Positions 30,189 to 39,954 of a stretch of 64,000 nt of DNA are shown piece by piece. The first letter of the stretch is position 1. Each line of letters opens with the position of its first letter. A program made the translations under genes and the position numbers. The notes beneath the pieces were generated by a model. It was not told where the DNA came from, did no database searches, and saw only the letters and a list, made by a program, of their open reading frames with translations. The stretch lies in the NCBI GenBank assembly GCA_021768245.1, contig JAETNO010000001.1:62001-126000 (forward strand). The letters are read 5' to 3'. The DNA comes from Bacteroidaceae bacterium (GTDB lineage Bacteria; Bacteroidota; Bacteroidia; Bacteroidales; Muribaculaceae).

Positions 30189-31325
30189 TCAACGCTTACG
30201 GTTTCTGACAGAGCGTGCGGCAGAAGAGCGGGTAGTGCTCTTCGGAGCCTTGGCCTTCTTCACCTTCGCAGGTTTACTCTTGGCCTTTGTAGCCGAACTT
30301 CCACGCTTTGAACGTGAAGCCCGTGCGGAGCGGACAGTAGACTTTGTTTCAGACTCCTCGCTGACCTCTTCACCCTCAGCGGCTGCGGCAGCGGCGAGCT
30401 CAGCCTTCTCGGCAGCTTCCCTACGTGCGGCAAGCTCTTCGAGAGAGGGCACCCAAAGTTTATCCTCATAGGAGTCAAGGCGCTTCTGTATGCTGTCCTG
30501 CGCATGCGCAAGCTCCTCCGGGTCGGGATGGAGCTGCATCAGCGACTTGTTTTTCAAGTTGCGTGTCTTGTAAATCTCTCCGTCGTAAAGACCGAGCTGG
30601 AAATAATCGTCATAGGTGCATGTAGCGAGATTATTATCGTCGTTCGTGAAGATGTTTTGAGTCGAAAGATATGGTCTCAATTCATCATATTTAACCCAGA
30701 ACATGGGATATTTCACAGCTTCGGCACCAAAATCGCCCGCACGGTGGAGCACGGGGCAGACAGCCTCGATACGGGTGCGCATACGGTTGGAACGCTTGTC
30801 AAATTCCCACCGCTCGATGATATAATACGTGAGCACTTCGGATGCAGGTACATCGGCCTCCTCTATAACGAAGCGGGGATTCTTCTCAGTCGAGCCCTTG
30901 GCGTCAGTATACAGAATTTGAAAACGGTCAAGGACGTCGCGCATCTTCACCTTATATGCATCGGAAAACACTTCACGGCCATCAAGATATTCATAAGCCG
31001 AAAGCTTGTTGTCGGCCATATTGCGGAGGATGATGCGGAAAAGATTATCCTGTCCCTCGATTGGTTCGTCGGGATAATAGAGCGCGGCGTTGGCATCCTT
31101 GGTGAGGTCGAGCTGACGGTACATCACACGCATCCACTGGAGCTCGGCATCGCTCATAGGCTCGTCTTCATAGTGAGCCTGCATGCGCTGTGTGACCCCA
31201 GCCGGATTTTTGGTGTCGCGCTCATCGGCGCCACGGCGCCTCACAACAGAACTGCTGCTCGACTGCTGTGCAAAAGCAGCGGCTGAGATGAGCATTACTA
31301 TGGCGGTGAGAAGAAGCTTCTTCAT
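30189..31325 (-). CDS. gldN: T9SS core protein GldN/PorN
   Basis: A 378-residue periplasmic T9SS protein; with GldK it forms rings below the outer membrane. The signal peptide ends near AAAFAQQ. The conserved domain (about 65-300) contains YRQLDLTKDANAALYYP, LFRIILRNMADNKLSAYEY and NIFTNDDNNLATCTYDDYF. After about residue 300 comes an unusual low-complexity extension, first Ala/Glu-rich and then Lys/Arg/Ser-rich, ending SVRNRKR. It is the last gene of the porT-porP-gldK-gldL-gldM-gldN operon, 44 bp after gldM. Confidence 0.92.
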   Translation of the reverse strand: MKKLLLTAIVMLISAAAFAQQSSSSSVVRRRGADERDTKNPAGVTQRMQAHYEDEPMSDAELQWMRVMYRQLDLTKDANAALYYPDEPIEGQDNLFRIILRNMADNKLSAYEYLDGREVFSDAYKVKMRDVLDRFQILYTDAKGSTEKNPRFVIEEADVPASEVLTYYIIERWEFDKRSNRMRTRIEAVCPVLHRAGDFGAEAVKYPMFWVKYDELRPYLSTQNIFTNDDNNLATCTYDDYFQLGLYDGEIYKTRNLKNKSLMQLHPDPEELAHAQDSIQKRLDSYEDKLWVPSLEELAARREAAEKAELAAAAAAEGEEVSEESETKSTVRSARASRSKRGSSATKAKSKPAKVKKAKAPKSTTRSSAARSVRNRKR

Positions 31326-31369
31326 TGAGTTTTATATATGATAAAGATTGTTTCTTACAAAAGTTTGTG

Positions 31370-32932
31370 TCAGTTCACTATCACTTCAACAGGGCTAAGC
31401 TCACGGACAAGGCCATCGGGACCCTTAGCCTTGATGCCTGAGATATAGAAGCGTTTACCACGGGAGAGACGACGGAACTGGTCTTTCTGACGCTGGGAGA
31501 AGGAGGCTCCCTGCGAGACTTCAGGTATGGCATTTCCCATCTGGTCAAAAAAGACGGTAGAGAAACCGAGCACCTGGAAATCTATATTGAGCATATCATC
31601 GTCAATGGCAGCATCTATACCCGGAGCGGTGGTAAGCAAGGTCTTGGAAATCCTTCCACCCTTGAAGCGCTCTTTTGCGCCGTTCTGTCCGGAATAAGTG
31701 ATGAACGCAACCGGGTCTGGCAATTTACGCACACGGAACGAAGTTGTGGCGACTGTCTGAGGACGTCCGTCGATAGTAGCTGTTACAGTAATCGTAGCGT
31801 TCTCCCCTATCTTGGCGGGACGCGCTATCCATTCGTCACCTTTACGTGTCAGAGTGCCGTTGGTCATGGTGGCGCTCACCCCGTTCATAGCAACACCGGG
31901 GACTGAAATGCTCATAGGGTTGTCAATGCCTGCATAAAGGACATTCATCATTGTCGCCGAGACTGTCGCTGACGGCTCCATTACCGTATAGGACGAGGAA
32001 AAAGGATGGCGGGTGGTAGAGCCATCGCCATGAGCTACCTCGAGGTAACCGTTATAGTCGAATGTTCCGGTGGAGGAAGTGACTAATTCATACAGGCCAT
32101 GCTCATTTCCAAGCTGCTTGCCTCCGACAAATATAGTAGGTCGGGCAGTGGTGTCAACTGCGGCAAGAACGATATTTGCAGAATATTTTCCGCCACGCAT
32201 CACCATGCGCGACTGAGGAATCACGAAAGCATTGATTTCATTGACCCTGACATCACCGGCGTCGACCGCAGCAAGAAGGTTGGCAAGGGCTTCGCCTTCG
32301 GCGAAACGGATATCGTTCTGGAGCTTGGTCAGAAGGGTGACAGCGGCAACCACCGGCTGGTTCTCAAACTTAGCCTCTTCCCATGGCTGCGGATTTACCG
32401 TTCCCGGCCGACGGAAAGGAGCGGTAGACAGAGACTCCTCTATACTCAGGCGTTTCACTGAATCCGCAACAAAAGCCGATACATACTCGCGATAACCGTC
32501 GATTGACTCACGGAGCAGGCGACCGCCATTGGCTCCCGGAGCGAGCATCACCACTGCCGCCGCCTCAAGGTCGTCACGGCGGTTGATATTATTGACATCT
32601 CCCTCCGGGCCATCGGCCTCGACAACAATAGCCTTCTTAAGGGAGTCGACCACCTCATAAAGACGGGAGGCATGGCGACGCACCTCGGAAGCTTTCGCAA
32701 GCCAAGGAGCACCCTTCTCGGGATTTTGTTGCGTGAAAGCCTCAAGCTGGGCATAGACGGCATCATTGCGGCGTCCGACTGAAGCGTTGGTACGCGCAAG
32801 ACCATCCTCGACCTGCACGAAACCGTCGAGCACGTCGCTCGACACATTGAGCGCGAGCATGGCCGTGAGGACGATATACATGAGGTTTATCATCTTCTGC
32901 CTCGGGGAGAGCCTTACAACTGATTCTGCCAT
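31370..32932 (-). CDS. gldM: T9SS motor protein GldM/PorM
   Basis: A 520-residue protein with one N-terminal transmembrane helix (QKMINLMYIVLTAMLALNVS) and a long periplasmic part of four beta-rich domains (D1-D4), as in known GldM. It couples to GldL in the inner membrane and reaches GldN/GldK across the periplasm, transmitting rotary motion driven by proton flow. Recognisable periplasmic pieces are VFFDQMGNAIPEVSQG and FYISGIKAKGPDG near the C-terminus. 13-bp gap after gldL. Confidence 0.95.
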   Translation of the reverse strand: MAESVVRLSPRQKMINLMYIVLTAMLALNVSSDVLDGFVQVEDGLARTNASVGRRNDAVYAQLEAFTQQNPEKGAPWLAKASEVRRHASRLYEVVDSLKKAIVVEADGPEGDVNNINRRDDLEAAAVVMLAPGANGGRLLRESIDGYREYVSAFVADSVKRLSIEESLSTAPFRRPGTVNPQPWEEAKFENQPVVAAVTLLTKLQNDIRFAEGEALANLLAAVDAGDVRVNEINAFVIPQSRMVMRGGKYSANIVLAAVDTTARPTIFVGGKQLGNEHGLYELVTSSTGTFDYNGYLEVAHGDGSTTRHPFSSSYTVMEPSATVSATMMNVLYAGIDNPMSISVPGVAMNGVSATMTNGTLTRKGDEWIARPAKIGENATITVTATIDGRPQTVATTSFRVRKLPDPVAFITYSGQNGAKERFKGGRISKTLLTTAPGIDAAIDDDMLNIDFQVLGFSTVFFDQMGNAIPEVSQGASFSQRQKDQFRRLSRGKRFYISGIKAKGPDGLVRELSPVEVIVN

Positions 32933-32945
32933 ATAATTTTATAGG

Positions 32946-33872
32946 TTAGCGAACGGCACCTGAAGACTGTGCGCCGGGGATGTCGTTCATCATCGGACGA
33001 TACATATTGACGGTCATTGCCGAAAGCATCTTATCATAGACCTGATTGAGCTGCTGCATGTAACGGGCCATCTTTTCGGTCTCCTCACAGTAGCGCGCAC
33101 TCTGCGACGCACTCTTCTCATACATGTCGCGGATGTCCTTTATGCCACGGTTGACACGGTCAATTGACTCAAGCTGCGACGAAACGCTCTTGAGCTGAAT
33201 CTCATAAATCGTATTCAGGCCTCCAAGATTGCGATTAAGGTCATTCATGCGGTCAATATAGCCACGCGAATTCTCGGTAATCGACGCCGAATTCTCGGTG
33301 ATGGCACGATAGCTGTCGAGGAGCACTGAAGAGACATTGTTGAGCGATTCAGTGGTCTGACGCAGACGGTCCATCTGCTCGGAAATTGCCGACATCTGCG
33401 AGAGATATTCCTGGGTGGCGGTAGTAAGCTCAGCCATCTTTGAAAGCTGCTCGGCAGCCGACGACATCCTGCGGATGCTTTCGCTCAAGGAGAGACGGTC
33501 TTCCTCCGTAAGGTCGACTCCGGCAGGAATCCCTACGGCCTCACGGGCCACAACCTCATCGCGGTCAGTGACAAAAGACTGTCCCATAGGGACTGCCCGA
33601 CGCTCGGCATCGCGCCCTTCAAGTTCGGGAAAGACCTCCTCCCAATGATATTCCTTCGGGGGACGGTCAAAGGCCGTGAGGATAAACATGAGCACCTCAG
33701 TACCCATGCCTATACACAGAAGCGTGTTGCCTCCAGGAAGATGGAGAATCTTGAAGAGGGCACCCCAGATCACGATGGCGGCACCGACACTATAGGCGAA
33801 GTTGAAGAGGCGCTGCCCCCCCTCCCACGTCATTATGGTTTCTATCTTGGATTTCAGTTTTTCTGTTCCCAT
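32946..33872 (-). CDS. gldL: T9SS motor protein GldL/PorL
   Basis: A 308-residue inner-membrane protein. Two N-terminal helices (FNFAYSVGAAIVIWGALFKI and LLCIGMGTEVLMFILTAF) include the conserved intramembrane Glu that belongs to the proton path of the GldLM motor. The long cytosolic tail is a coiled coil (SSAAEQLSKMAEL, QMDRLRQTTESLNNV, NRNLGGLNTIYEIQL). Length is typical of the Bacteroidales form. Located between gldK and gldM as in other Bacteroidota. Confidence 0.95.
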   Translation of the reverse strand: MGTEKLKSKIETIMTWEGGQRLFNFAYSVGAAIVIWGALFKILHLPGGNTLLCIGMGTEVLMFILTAFDRPPKEYHWEEVFPELEGRDAERRAVPMGQSFVTDRDEVVAREAVGIPAGVDLTEEDRLSLSESIRRMSSAAEQLSKMAELTTATQEYLSQMSAISEQMDRLRQTTESLNNVSSVLLDSYRAITENSASITENSRGYIDRMNDLNRNLGGLNTIYEIQLKSVSSQLESIDRVNRGIKDIRDMYEKSASQSARYCEETEKMARYMQQLNQVYDKMLSAMTVNMYRPMMNDIPGAQSSGAVR

Positions 33873-33918
33873 AGGAGATATTGGTATGGTAAAGATAATG
33901 GTGTGTGTTCAGGTCTCT

Positions 33919-35358
33919 TTATTTCTTGGCTTTGGTACCCTTGGCAAAACCAATCTGAGTGCGCACGCAACGGAAACCGATATAGGAGCGCTGCTCATTC
34001 TGATATTCCCACATACGGATATCGGAGCGGACATTATGAGCGACGTCCTTCCAGGAGCCTCCGCGCACAATCTTGCGCTTCATCTTATAGGGGTCCTCGA
34101 TGGCGGCATCGTAACGATATTCGGGATTCAGGTCGTTGGTAAGCTTGCCCACGCTTTCAGTGTAGGCCGTAGAGGTCCATTCGCTGACGTTACCGGCCAT
34201 ATCATAGAGGCCGAAATCATTTGGAGCATAGGTGCCTACCCGTGAAGTTATCAGTTGACCGTCCTGGACAAAGTTGCCTTCCTGCGGTTTGAAGTTGGCA
34301 TAGAAACAGCCCTGTTCCTCCGTCAAAGGAAGGTCTCCATCCCAAGGATACATGTTCTCGCTCTTTCCGGCACGCGCGGCATATTCCCACTCGGCCTCGG
34401 TCGGGAGACGGTAGGGTTCGATGTAGACACCTTCTCGCCCGAGAGAGCGACGGAGGAAGTCTGTGCGCCAGTTGGCAAAAGCGTTGGCCTGCTCCCAGCT
34501 CACTCCCACGACGGGATAGTCGTTATAGCCGCCATGCGAGAAATACAGACGCACGTATGGTTCATTGTAGGCATTGTCGAAGTCGTTAATCCATGCGGTA
34601 GTGTCGGGATAGACGTTGACTATATAGGTATTTAGGAAATCATAGTCTCCGGTAAGGCCACGGGTAATTGTCTGACGGATGATTTCACCTTCATCATTGA
34701 TATAGGCAGTGTCCTTGGAGATAAGCGGCACAGCTGTAGGCACCGGCTTATCGGTGTTATACTCGCGACGTGCCGGGTTCAGACGGTGCTTGCGACGGGC
34801 AGCCTCAGTGTGGTTATAGACCTCATAGCGATAGTTGAGCTGCTCAGGGTCAAGCTCGCGTACCCCTGTAATAGGATTGGTGCGATAGAGACTCTCAATC
34901 GCACGCTGCTCATCCTCATTGGCGTTACGCCACGGAATGGCCTTGGCCCAGTTGAGATGAGGAGTGACGGGATTGCCTTCGCGATCCTCTTCAATCTTGA
35001 ACTCTTCATTACCGCCATAGGCAGGGTCGGCAAGACGCTCACGGATGATGGAATCGCGCACCCAGAAAACAAACTGCTTATATTTTGAATTGGTAATCTC
35101 GGTTTCATCCATCCAGAAGGCATCCACGGAAATTCCGCGCGCATCAGCACGCAGATTCCACAGGGAGTCAGCCTTGGCGGGCCCCATCTTTACAGAACCT
35201 CTCGACACGGGCACCATCCCGTAGGGAGTTGGCTCAGTCCATGAGGTGGCACCTACGCCGGTAACCTCACCGCCTGATGAGCTACGGCTCCCCGTGGCGC
35301 ATGAGACAGCGGCGGAGAGCACAGTGAGACCGAGGAGAATGTGAATTATCTTTTTCAT
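33919..35358 (-). CDS. gldK: T9SS lipoprotein GldK/PorK
   Basis: A 479-residue lipoprotein (lipobox VLSAAVSC) with a formylglycine-generating-enzyme/SUMF1-like domain: VSRGSVKMG, FWMDETEITNSKYKQFVFWV, PVVGVSWEQANAFANWR, RLPTEAEWEYAARAG and MAGNVSEWTSTAY. In T9SS this fold is structural and builds the periplasmic ring with GldN. It starts 3 bases after the porP stop. Confidence 0.95.
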   Translation of the reverse strand: MKKIIHILLGLTVLSAAVSCATGSRSSSGGEVTGVGATSWTEPTPYGMVPVSRGSVKMGPAKADSLWNLRADARGISVDAFWMDETEITNSKYKQFVFWVRDSIIRERLADPAYGGNEEFKIEEDREGNPVTPHLNWAKAIPWRNANEDEQRAIESLYRTNPITGVRELDPEQLNYRYEVYNHTEAARRKHRLNPARREYNTDKPVPTAVPLISKDTAYINDEGEIIRQTITRGLTGDYDFLNTYIVNVYPDTTAWINDFDNAYNEPYVRLYFSHGGYNDYPVVGVSWEQANAFANWRTDFLRRSLGREGVYIEPYRLPTEAEWEYAARAGKSENMYPWDGDLPLTEEQGCFYANFKPQEGNFVQDGQLITSRVGTYAPNDFGLYDMAGNVSEWTSTAYTESVGKLTNDLNPEYRYDAAIEDPYKMKRKIVRGGSWKDVAHNVRSDIRMWEYQNEQRSYIGFRCVRTQIGFAKGTKAKK

Positions 35359-35361
35359 AAG

Positions 35362-36408
35362 TTACATTATGCGTATGCTCTTGTGTTTATTGCGGTTTTT
35401 CTCTGAAAAATCAAGTTTAAGGTTATAGCCTGCGACTATTTCATGGCTTCCCGAAGAGGCCTTTGAAATGTCGGAGATATGATAGTCATAGCTGTAGCCG
35501 ATGAATATGCCTTTGATTTCCGCTCCCAGCATGAGAGAGACGGCGTCGTTGTAGCGGTAGCCGAGACCGGCTGTGAACAGCTTGTTGTAGCGTACACGTC
35601 CGGTGACTTCGAAATCAGTAAAGGTGAAGTCGCTTCTCACGATGAGCGATGGTATCACTTCAAATAACGTGTTTTTTATCGGAATATTGCTCCCGGCCAT
35701 GAAATAAGCTGTGGGTGAGGCCTTGAACTGATATTTTTTCCTTATGCCTCCTTCTGTGCCCGTGCCGCCTGTTCCCGTGTCGATTGAGCCGCCCGTTTCG
35801 CTATCGTTTTCAAAAGATACCGTAGCTCCGTTAGCATGGAGCAGTGACAGACCGGCCCAAAATTTCTTATGAGTGTAGAACAGTCCCAGGCCAAGGTCGA
35901 TGGCATTGCCTGAAACATCCCGACGTGGGATAGCCTCATCGTCAGGGTCATGAAAATCATCATCGTCAGGGATGTAGACTTCCGAGCCTTTGAATTGTTC
36001 GTTGAAAAAGCCTATCTGAAGAGCGGCGGTCAGTTCGCCTTTGAAGAGTTTGCGCTTATATCCAATCTGGGCGTTTACGGAAAGATTGCGGAAAAGACCC
36101 ATGGACTCCTGCTGGACAACAAGTCCCGTGCCGAAACGCTGCTTACCGAAAAGCCTGAATGGCATGTCGGCGGCAAGCACGAATGATTTCGGAGCGTTGT
36201 CGATGCCCACCCACTGCATACGACCCGCGCCCCGCAAGCGGATGTTATCGGTGTCGCCCACTGCCCCGGGATTATAATAGGTAGGAAGCGCCCAATACTG
36301 CGTCAGGAGCGCGTCGCCCTGGGCACGCGATTCTACAGGCATCAGAATGGCGGCAATAAGCGATAGCAGAAGAATGGTATATATCGAGCTGTGTCTGCGC
36401 AATGTCAT
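35362..36408 (-). CDS. porP: PorP/SprF family T9SS outer-membrane protein
   Basis: A 348-residue outer-membrane beta-barrel of the PorP/SprF family. The signal peptide (TILLLSLIAAILMPVESRAQ) is followed by QYWALPTYYNPGAVGD and LRGAGRMQWVGIDNAPKSF, a family hallmark, then FRLFGKQRFGTGLVVQQESM. A low-complexity Gly/Thr insertion occurs near residue 215. PorP-like proteins connect the T9SS to surface partners. It overlaps porT by 4 bp (ATGA). Confidence 0.93.
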   Translation of the reverse strand: MTLRRHSSIYTILLLSLIAAILMPVESRAQGDALLTQYWALPTYYNPGAVGDTDNIRLRGAGRMQWVGIDNAPKSFVLAADMPFRLFGKQRFGTGLVVQQESMGLFRNLSVNAQIGYKRKLFKGELTAALQIGFFNEQFKGSEVYIPDDDDFHDPDDEAIPRRDVSGNAIDLGLGLFYTHKKFWAGLSLLHANGATVSFENDSETGGSIDTGTGGTGTEGGIRKKYQFKASPTAYFMAGSNIPIKNTLFEVIPSLIVRSDFTFTDFEVTGRVRYNKLFTAGLGYRYNDAVSLMLGAEIKGIFIGYSYDYHISDISKASSGSHEIVAGYNLKLDFSEKNRNKHKSIRIM

Positions 36409-37142
36409 TCGAAATAGAAAGTTAGGACAACCATACGGGAGACGGCCTTTTTAAGCGACTGGGTGATTTTAAACTTCTCAGGCTCCTCAAGGATATCGGT
36501 GCGTTCATGGTCAAGCACATCCGTCAGTCCGAAACAGAATTTTATCTCCGGGTTAAGTTTGAAATAAGGCAGATAGAAATCGCAACCGAAGCCGCAGGTA
36601 AGGTAAAAATCAGCCGGTTTGGTGCGTAGGTAGTCACCGGTTTTCTTTGTCACATTAATCGTCGGCATGACACCGACAGTCACATAAGGACGGGAGTTTC
36701 GGTAGCGCAAGCCGGAAAATTTCAAGTCAACGGGCAGCACTATCAAGGCCGATTTGAGATTCTGACGGAGTTCAGCGCCTGTATTGTACTCACGCATCTT
36801 GACATCGCGGTTGCCGAAATACATACCGGGCGTGAAGCGGAGATTGAAATATGTGCCGAGACGATAGTCTATAAGTCCGTTGACGCAGAATCCAGGCTGG
36901 AAAGCGGGCTGCTCGACAAACCATTGCTCACCCGACTCAGTAGTGAATCCATTATGGGTGAATGTCAAATCCTGAGTATGGAGCCCGACAGAAAAACCGA
37001 GATGCCAGCGACGCAAATCAGCATAAGGACGGTTCATCAGCTTGTCGTTGAGATTCTGACAGGACACATAGCCACGACCTCCAATCAAGGCCACGGCAAC
37101 AAGCAAAAGCACACGCAAGGATATGACAAAGCGATGGTTCAT
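36405..37142 (-). CDS. porT: PorT family outer-membrane beta-barrel protein
   Basis: A 245-residue beta-barrel of the PorT family, needed for T9SS assembly in Porphyromonas. The ATG at 37142 is used; the frame to 37145 relies on a GTG. The signal peptide ends near GGRGYVSCQ. Conserved stretches are LRRWHLGFSVGLHTQDL, RFTPGMYFGNRDV, RYRNSRPYVTVGVMPTINV and PYFKLNPEIKFCFGL. It is the first gene of the operon that continues with porP and gldKLMN. Confidence 0.9.
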   Translation of the reverse strand: MNHRFVISLRVLLLVAVALIGGRGYVSCQNLNDKLMNRPYADLRRWHLGFSVGLHTQDLTFTHNGFTTESGEQWFVEQPAFQPGFCVNGLIDYRLGTYFNLRFTPGMYFGNRDVKMREYNTGAELRQNLKSALIVLPVDLKFSGLRYRNSRPYVTVGVMPTINVTKKTGDYLRTKPADFYLTCGFGCDFYLPYFKLNPEIKFCFGLTDVLDHERTDILEEPEKFKITQSLKKAVSRMVVLTFYFE

Positions 37143-37242
37143 CACCTTAGATAACGAACCATCGCTTCCGTTTATTGTCCCTTTCAGCCTATTTAACTGT
37201 CAAGGTGAAAAAATCAAATCGACATTGAAATCATTATACTTC

Positions 37243-38538
37243 TCAGTCCGTGACGTGGAGGAGGAAGTAGTTTTTCTTGCCGCGCTGGACGAGGATATAT
37301 TTGTCGTTGAGGAGCATTTCGGGGCCGGCGGCAGCGTAAGCATCGGAAATCTTCTCCTTATTAATGGAAACTCCACCACCCTGCACCATCTTGCGCATCT
37401 CACCCTTGGAGGGGAAGACTGGCGCAATGTCGGTCAGAAGGTCAGCAAGCTTGACACCTTCATTAATAGCGCTGCGCGGAACCTCAAACTGAGGCACACC
37501 TTCCATGACTGCAAGAAGCGTGGCCTCGTCAATCTTACGGAGCGTCTCCCCCGCATGGTTGCTGAACAGAATCTGAGAGGCCTCGACCGCAGCTTCATAG
37601 TCCTCGGCAGAGTGTACCATTGTGGTAATCTCTTTTGCGAGACGCTTCTGAAGCGGGCGCAGACCCGGATTCTCAGCCTGCTCAGCCACAAGGGCCTCAA
37701 TCTCCTCACGTGTCAGGGCCGTGAAAATCTTGATATATTTCTCGGCGTCGGCGTCGGAAACGTTAAGCCAGAACTGATAGAACTTATATGGGGAGGTATA
37801 GCGCGCATCGAGCCATACGTTCCCGCTCTCGGTCTTGCCGAACTTGCCGCCATCGGCTTTGGTAATGAGGGGACAGGTAAGAGCATAGGCCTCGCCTCCG
37901 ACGGTACGGCGAATCAACTCCGTACCGGTAGTGATGTTGCCCCACTGGTCGGAACCTCCCAGCTGCAGGCGGCAGTTTTTCTCCTTATAGAGGTGAAGGA
38001 AGTCATAGCCCTGACATAGTTGATAGGAAAACTCGGTGAACGACATACCTTGTTGCGATTCGCCGCTGAGACGTTTCTTCACAGAGTCCTTGGCCATCAT
38101 ATAATTGACGGTGATATGCTTGCCGACATCGCGGATGAAATCGAGGAATGAGAAGTTTTTCATCCAGTCATAGTTGTTGACCATCTCGGCTGCATTGGGA
38201 GCGTCGGAATCGAAGTCAAGGAACTTCGCAAGCTGCTTCTTGATGCACTCCTGATTGTGGCGTAGGGTCTCCTCATCGAGAAGTTTACGCTCCTGACTTT
38301 TCATCGACGGGTCGCCAATCATGCCTGTGGCACCTCCTACAAGGGCGATGGGTTTATGCCCCGCACGCTGAAAGTGACGGAGCATCATGACTCCTACAAG
38401 ATGGCCTATATGGAGGGAATCGGCTGTCGGGTCGATACCGAGGTAAGCCGTGGTCATTTCTTTCTTAAGCTGCTCATCAGTGCCGGGCATCATCTGATGA
38501 ATCATGCCGCGCCATGTGAGTTCTTCTATAAAATCCAT
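37243..38538 (-). CDS. tyrS: Tyrosyl-tRNA synthetase
   Basis: A 431-residue class I aminoacyl-tRNA synthetase that charges tRNA-Tyr. LHIGHL (HIGH motif, 43-46) and KFGKTESG (KMSKS equivalent, 232-236) are in place, with the tyrosine pocket QLGGSDQWGNI. A C-terminal S4 RNA-binding domain (SKGEMRKMVQGGGVSINKE) completes the protein. Length and domains are normal for bacterial TyrRS. Confidence 0.97.
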   Translation of the reverse strand: MDFIEELTWRGMIHQMMPGTDEQLKKEMTTAYLGIDPTADSLHIGHLVGVMMLRHFQRAGHKPIALVGGATGMIGDPSMKSQERKLLDEETLRHNQECIKKQLAKFLDFDSDAPNAAEMVNNYDWMKNFSFLDFIRDVGKHITVNYMMAKDSVKKRLSGESQQGMSFTEFSYQLCQGYDFLHLYKEKNCRLQLGGSDQWGNITTGTELIRRTVGGEAYALTCPLITKADGGKFGKTESGNVWLDARYTSPYKFYQFWLNVSDADAEKYIKIFTALTREEIEALVAEQAENPGLRPLQKRLAKEITTMVHSAEDYEAAVEASQILFSNHAGETLRKIDEATLLAVMEGVPQFEVPRSAINEGVKLADLLTDIAPVFPSKGEMRKMVQGGGVSINKEKISDAYAAAGPEMLLNDKYILVQRGKKNYFLLHVTD

Positions 38539-38611
38539 TTCTTTGAAAACAATCTGTGTTTGACGGCCAAGGAGAGGATTCAGACCGTATATTTAGTTAA
38601 TTATGAAATAT

Positions 38612-39808
38612 TCAAGACAGCGATGCAAGGGTCTCCGCTATGCGCTTCATGGCTTCGCGTAGATTCTCGTCGGAAGTGGCATAGCTCAGGCGGATATACC
38701 CCTCCATGCCGAAAGCGCCTCCATCGACAGTAGCCACATGACCCTTCTCAAGGAGATACATAGCAAGGTCAGCAGACGAGGCAATCTTTGCTCCCTCGGG
38801 GGTGGATTTGCCGATATAGGCGCTTACTTCCGGGAAAAGATAGAACGCGCCCTGCGGACGGTTCACTTTCAGCCCGGGAATCTTTGAAGCCAAGTCGACA
38901 ACCAGGTCACGGCGACGTTCAAAAGCCTTGTTCATCTCCGCGATGCAATCCTGCGGGCCGGTATAGGCAGCCTCGGCAGCCTTCTGCGCGATAGAGGACG
39001 CGTTTGAAGTATACTGACCCTGAAGTTTGGCCACAGCTTTGGCGAGCCATTGCGGAGCCGCGCAATAACCTATACGCCAACCGGTCATGGCATAGGCTTT
39101 CGAAACGCCATTGATAATTATCGTGCGGTCGGCAATCTCAGGGAAGGATGCCATAGAGGTGAAAGAACCCGTGAAGTTTATATGCTCATAAATCTCGTCG
39201 GCGAGCACCATTATGTCGGGATACTTGGCAAGCACCTTGACCAAAGCTTCAAGTTCCTCACGCGAATAGATACTACCTGTAGGATTTGACGGAGAACAGA
39301 GCAGAAGCATGCGTGTGGCAGGAGTGATAGCCGCCTCAAGTTGGGCAGGGGTCATTTTGAAATCCTGAGTGATATCTGCATGGACTTCCACCGTTGTCCC
39401 TCCGGCAAGCTTGACCATCTCCACATAGCTGACCCATGCAGGCATGGGGATAATCACCTCGTCACCGGGATTGATTGTAGCGAGAATAACGTTGCAGAGA
39501 GCCTGCTTCGCGCCATTTGACACCACTATCTGCTCAGGGGCATAGCTGACACCATTTTCTTTCGACAGTTTCTCCGACACAGCCTTGCGGAGCGACATAT
39601 AGCCCGGTACAGGAGTATAAAAAGTGAAATTTTCGTCAATAGCTCGCTTGGCTGCCTCCTTGATATGAAGAGGAGTCTCGAAGTCGGGCTCTCCGACCGA
39701 GAGATTAATCACATCGACACCCTGAGCCTTGAGCTCATTGCTTTTTTGCGACATGGCCAATGTGGCCGAAGGAGCCAGGGCCTGCACACGGTCTGAAATA
39801 TGGGTCAT
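38612..39808 (-). CDS. aspC: Class I PLP-dependent aminotransferase (aspartate aminotransferase type)
   Basis: A 398-residue fold-type I aminotransferase. NGVSKAYAMTGWRIGY holds the Schiff-base lysine (about residue 235), with NGAKQALCNVI and LLLCSPSNPTGSIY nearby and the substrate Arg in YIRLSYATS. The N-terminus (SDRVQALAPSATLAMSQKSN) matches the AspB-type aspartate/prephenate group. It probably makes aspartate from oxaloacetate and glutamate. It stands alone between tyrS and birA. Confidence 0.92.
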   Translation of the reverse strand: MTHISDRVQALAPSATLAMSQKSNELKAQGVDVINLSVGEPDFETPLHIKEAAKRAIDENFTFYTPVPGYMSLRKAVSEKLSKENGVSYAPEQIVVSNGAKQALCNVILATINPGDEVIIPMPAWVSYVEMVKLAGGTTVEVHADITQDFKMTPAQLEAAITPATRMLLLCSPSNPTGSIYSREELEALVKVLAKYPDIMVLADEIYEHINFTGSFTSMASFPEIADRTIIINGVSKAYAMTGWRIGYCAAPQWLAKAVAKLQGQYTSNASSIAQKAAEAAYTGPQDCIAEMNKAFERRRDLVVDLASKIPGLKVNRPQGAFYLFPEVSAYIGKSTPEGAKIASSADLAMYLLEKGHVATVDGGAFGMEGYIRLSYATSDENLREAMKRIAETLASLS

Positions 39809-39954
39809 ACTTTGGTTAAGTTTATGGTTTTGAGTTTACTTTCTGTCATGAAAATCAGCCAATGTTTCAGGGCCAAGTTCTAATTCAGGTCGAGCTTTTC
39901 CGAAAAATCCAAGGCTTTTTATCGTTTGCAAATTTAAGGAATATTATCCGATTT

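Noticed and set aside
30504..31286. 260-codon plus-strand frame
   Set aside because: Antisense shadow of gldN.
37123..38019. 298-codon plus-strand frame
   Set aside because: Antisense shadow of tyrS; composition does not resemble a real protein.
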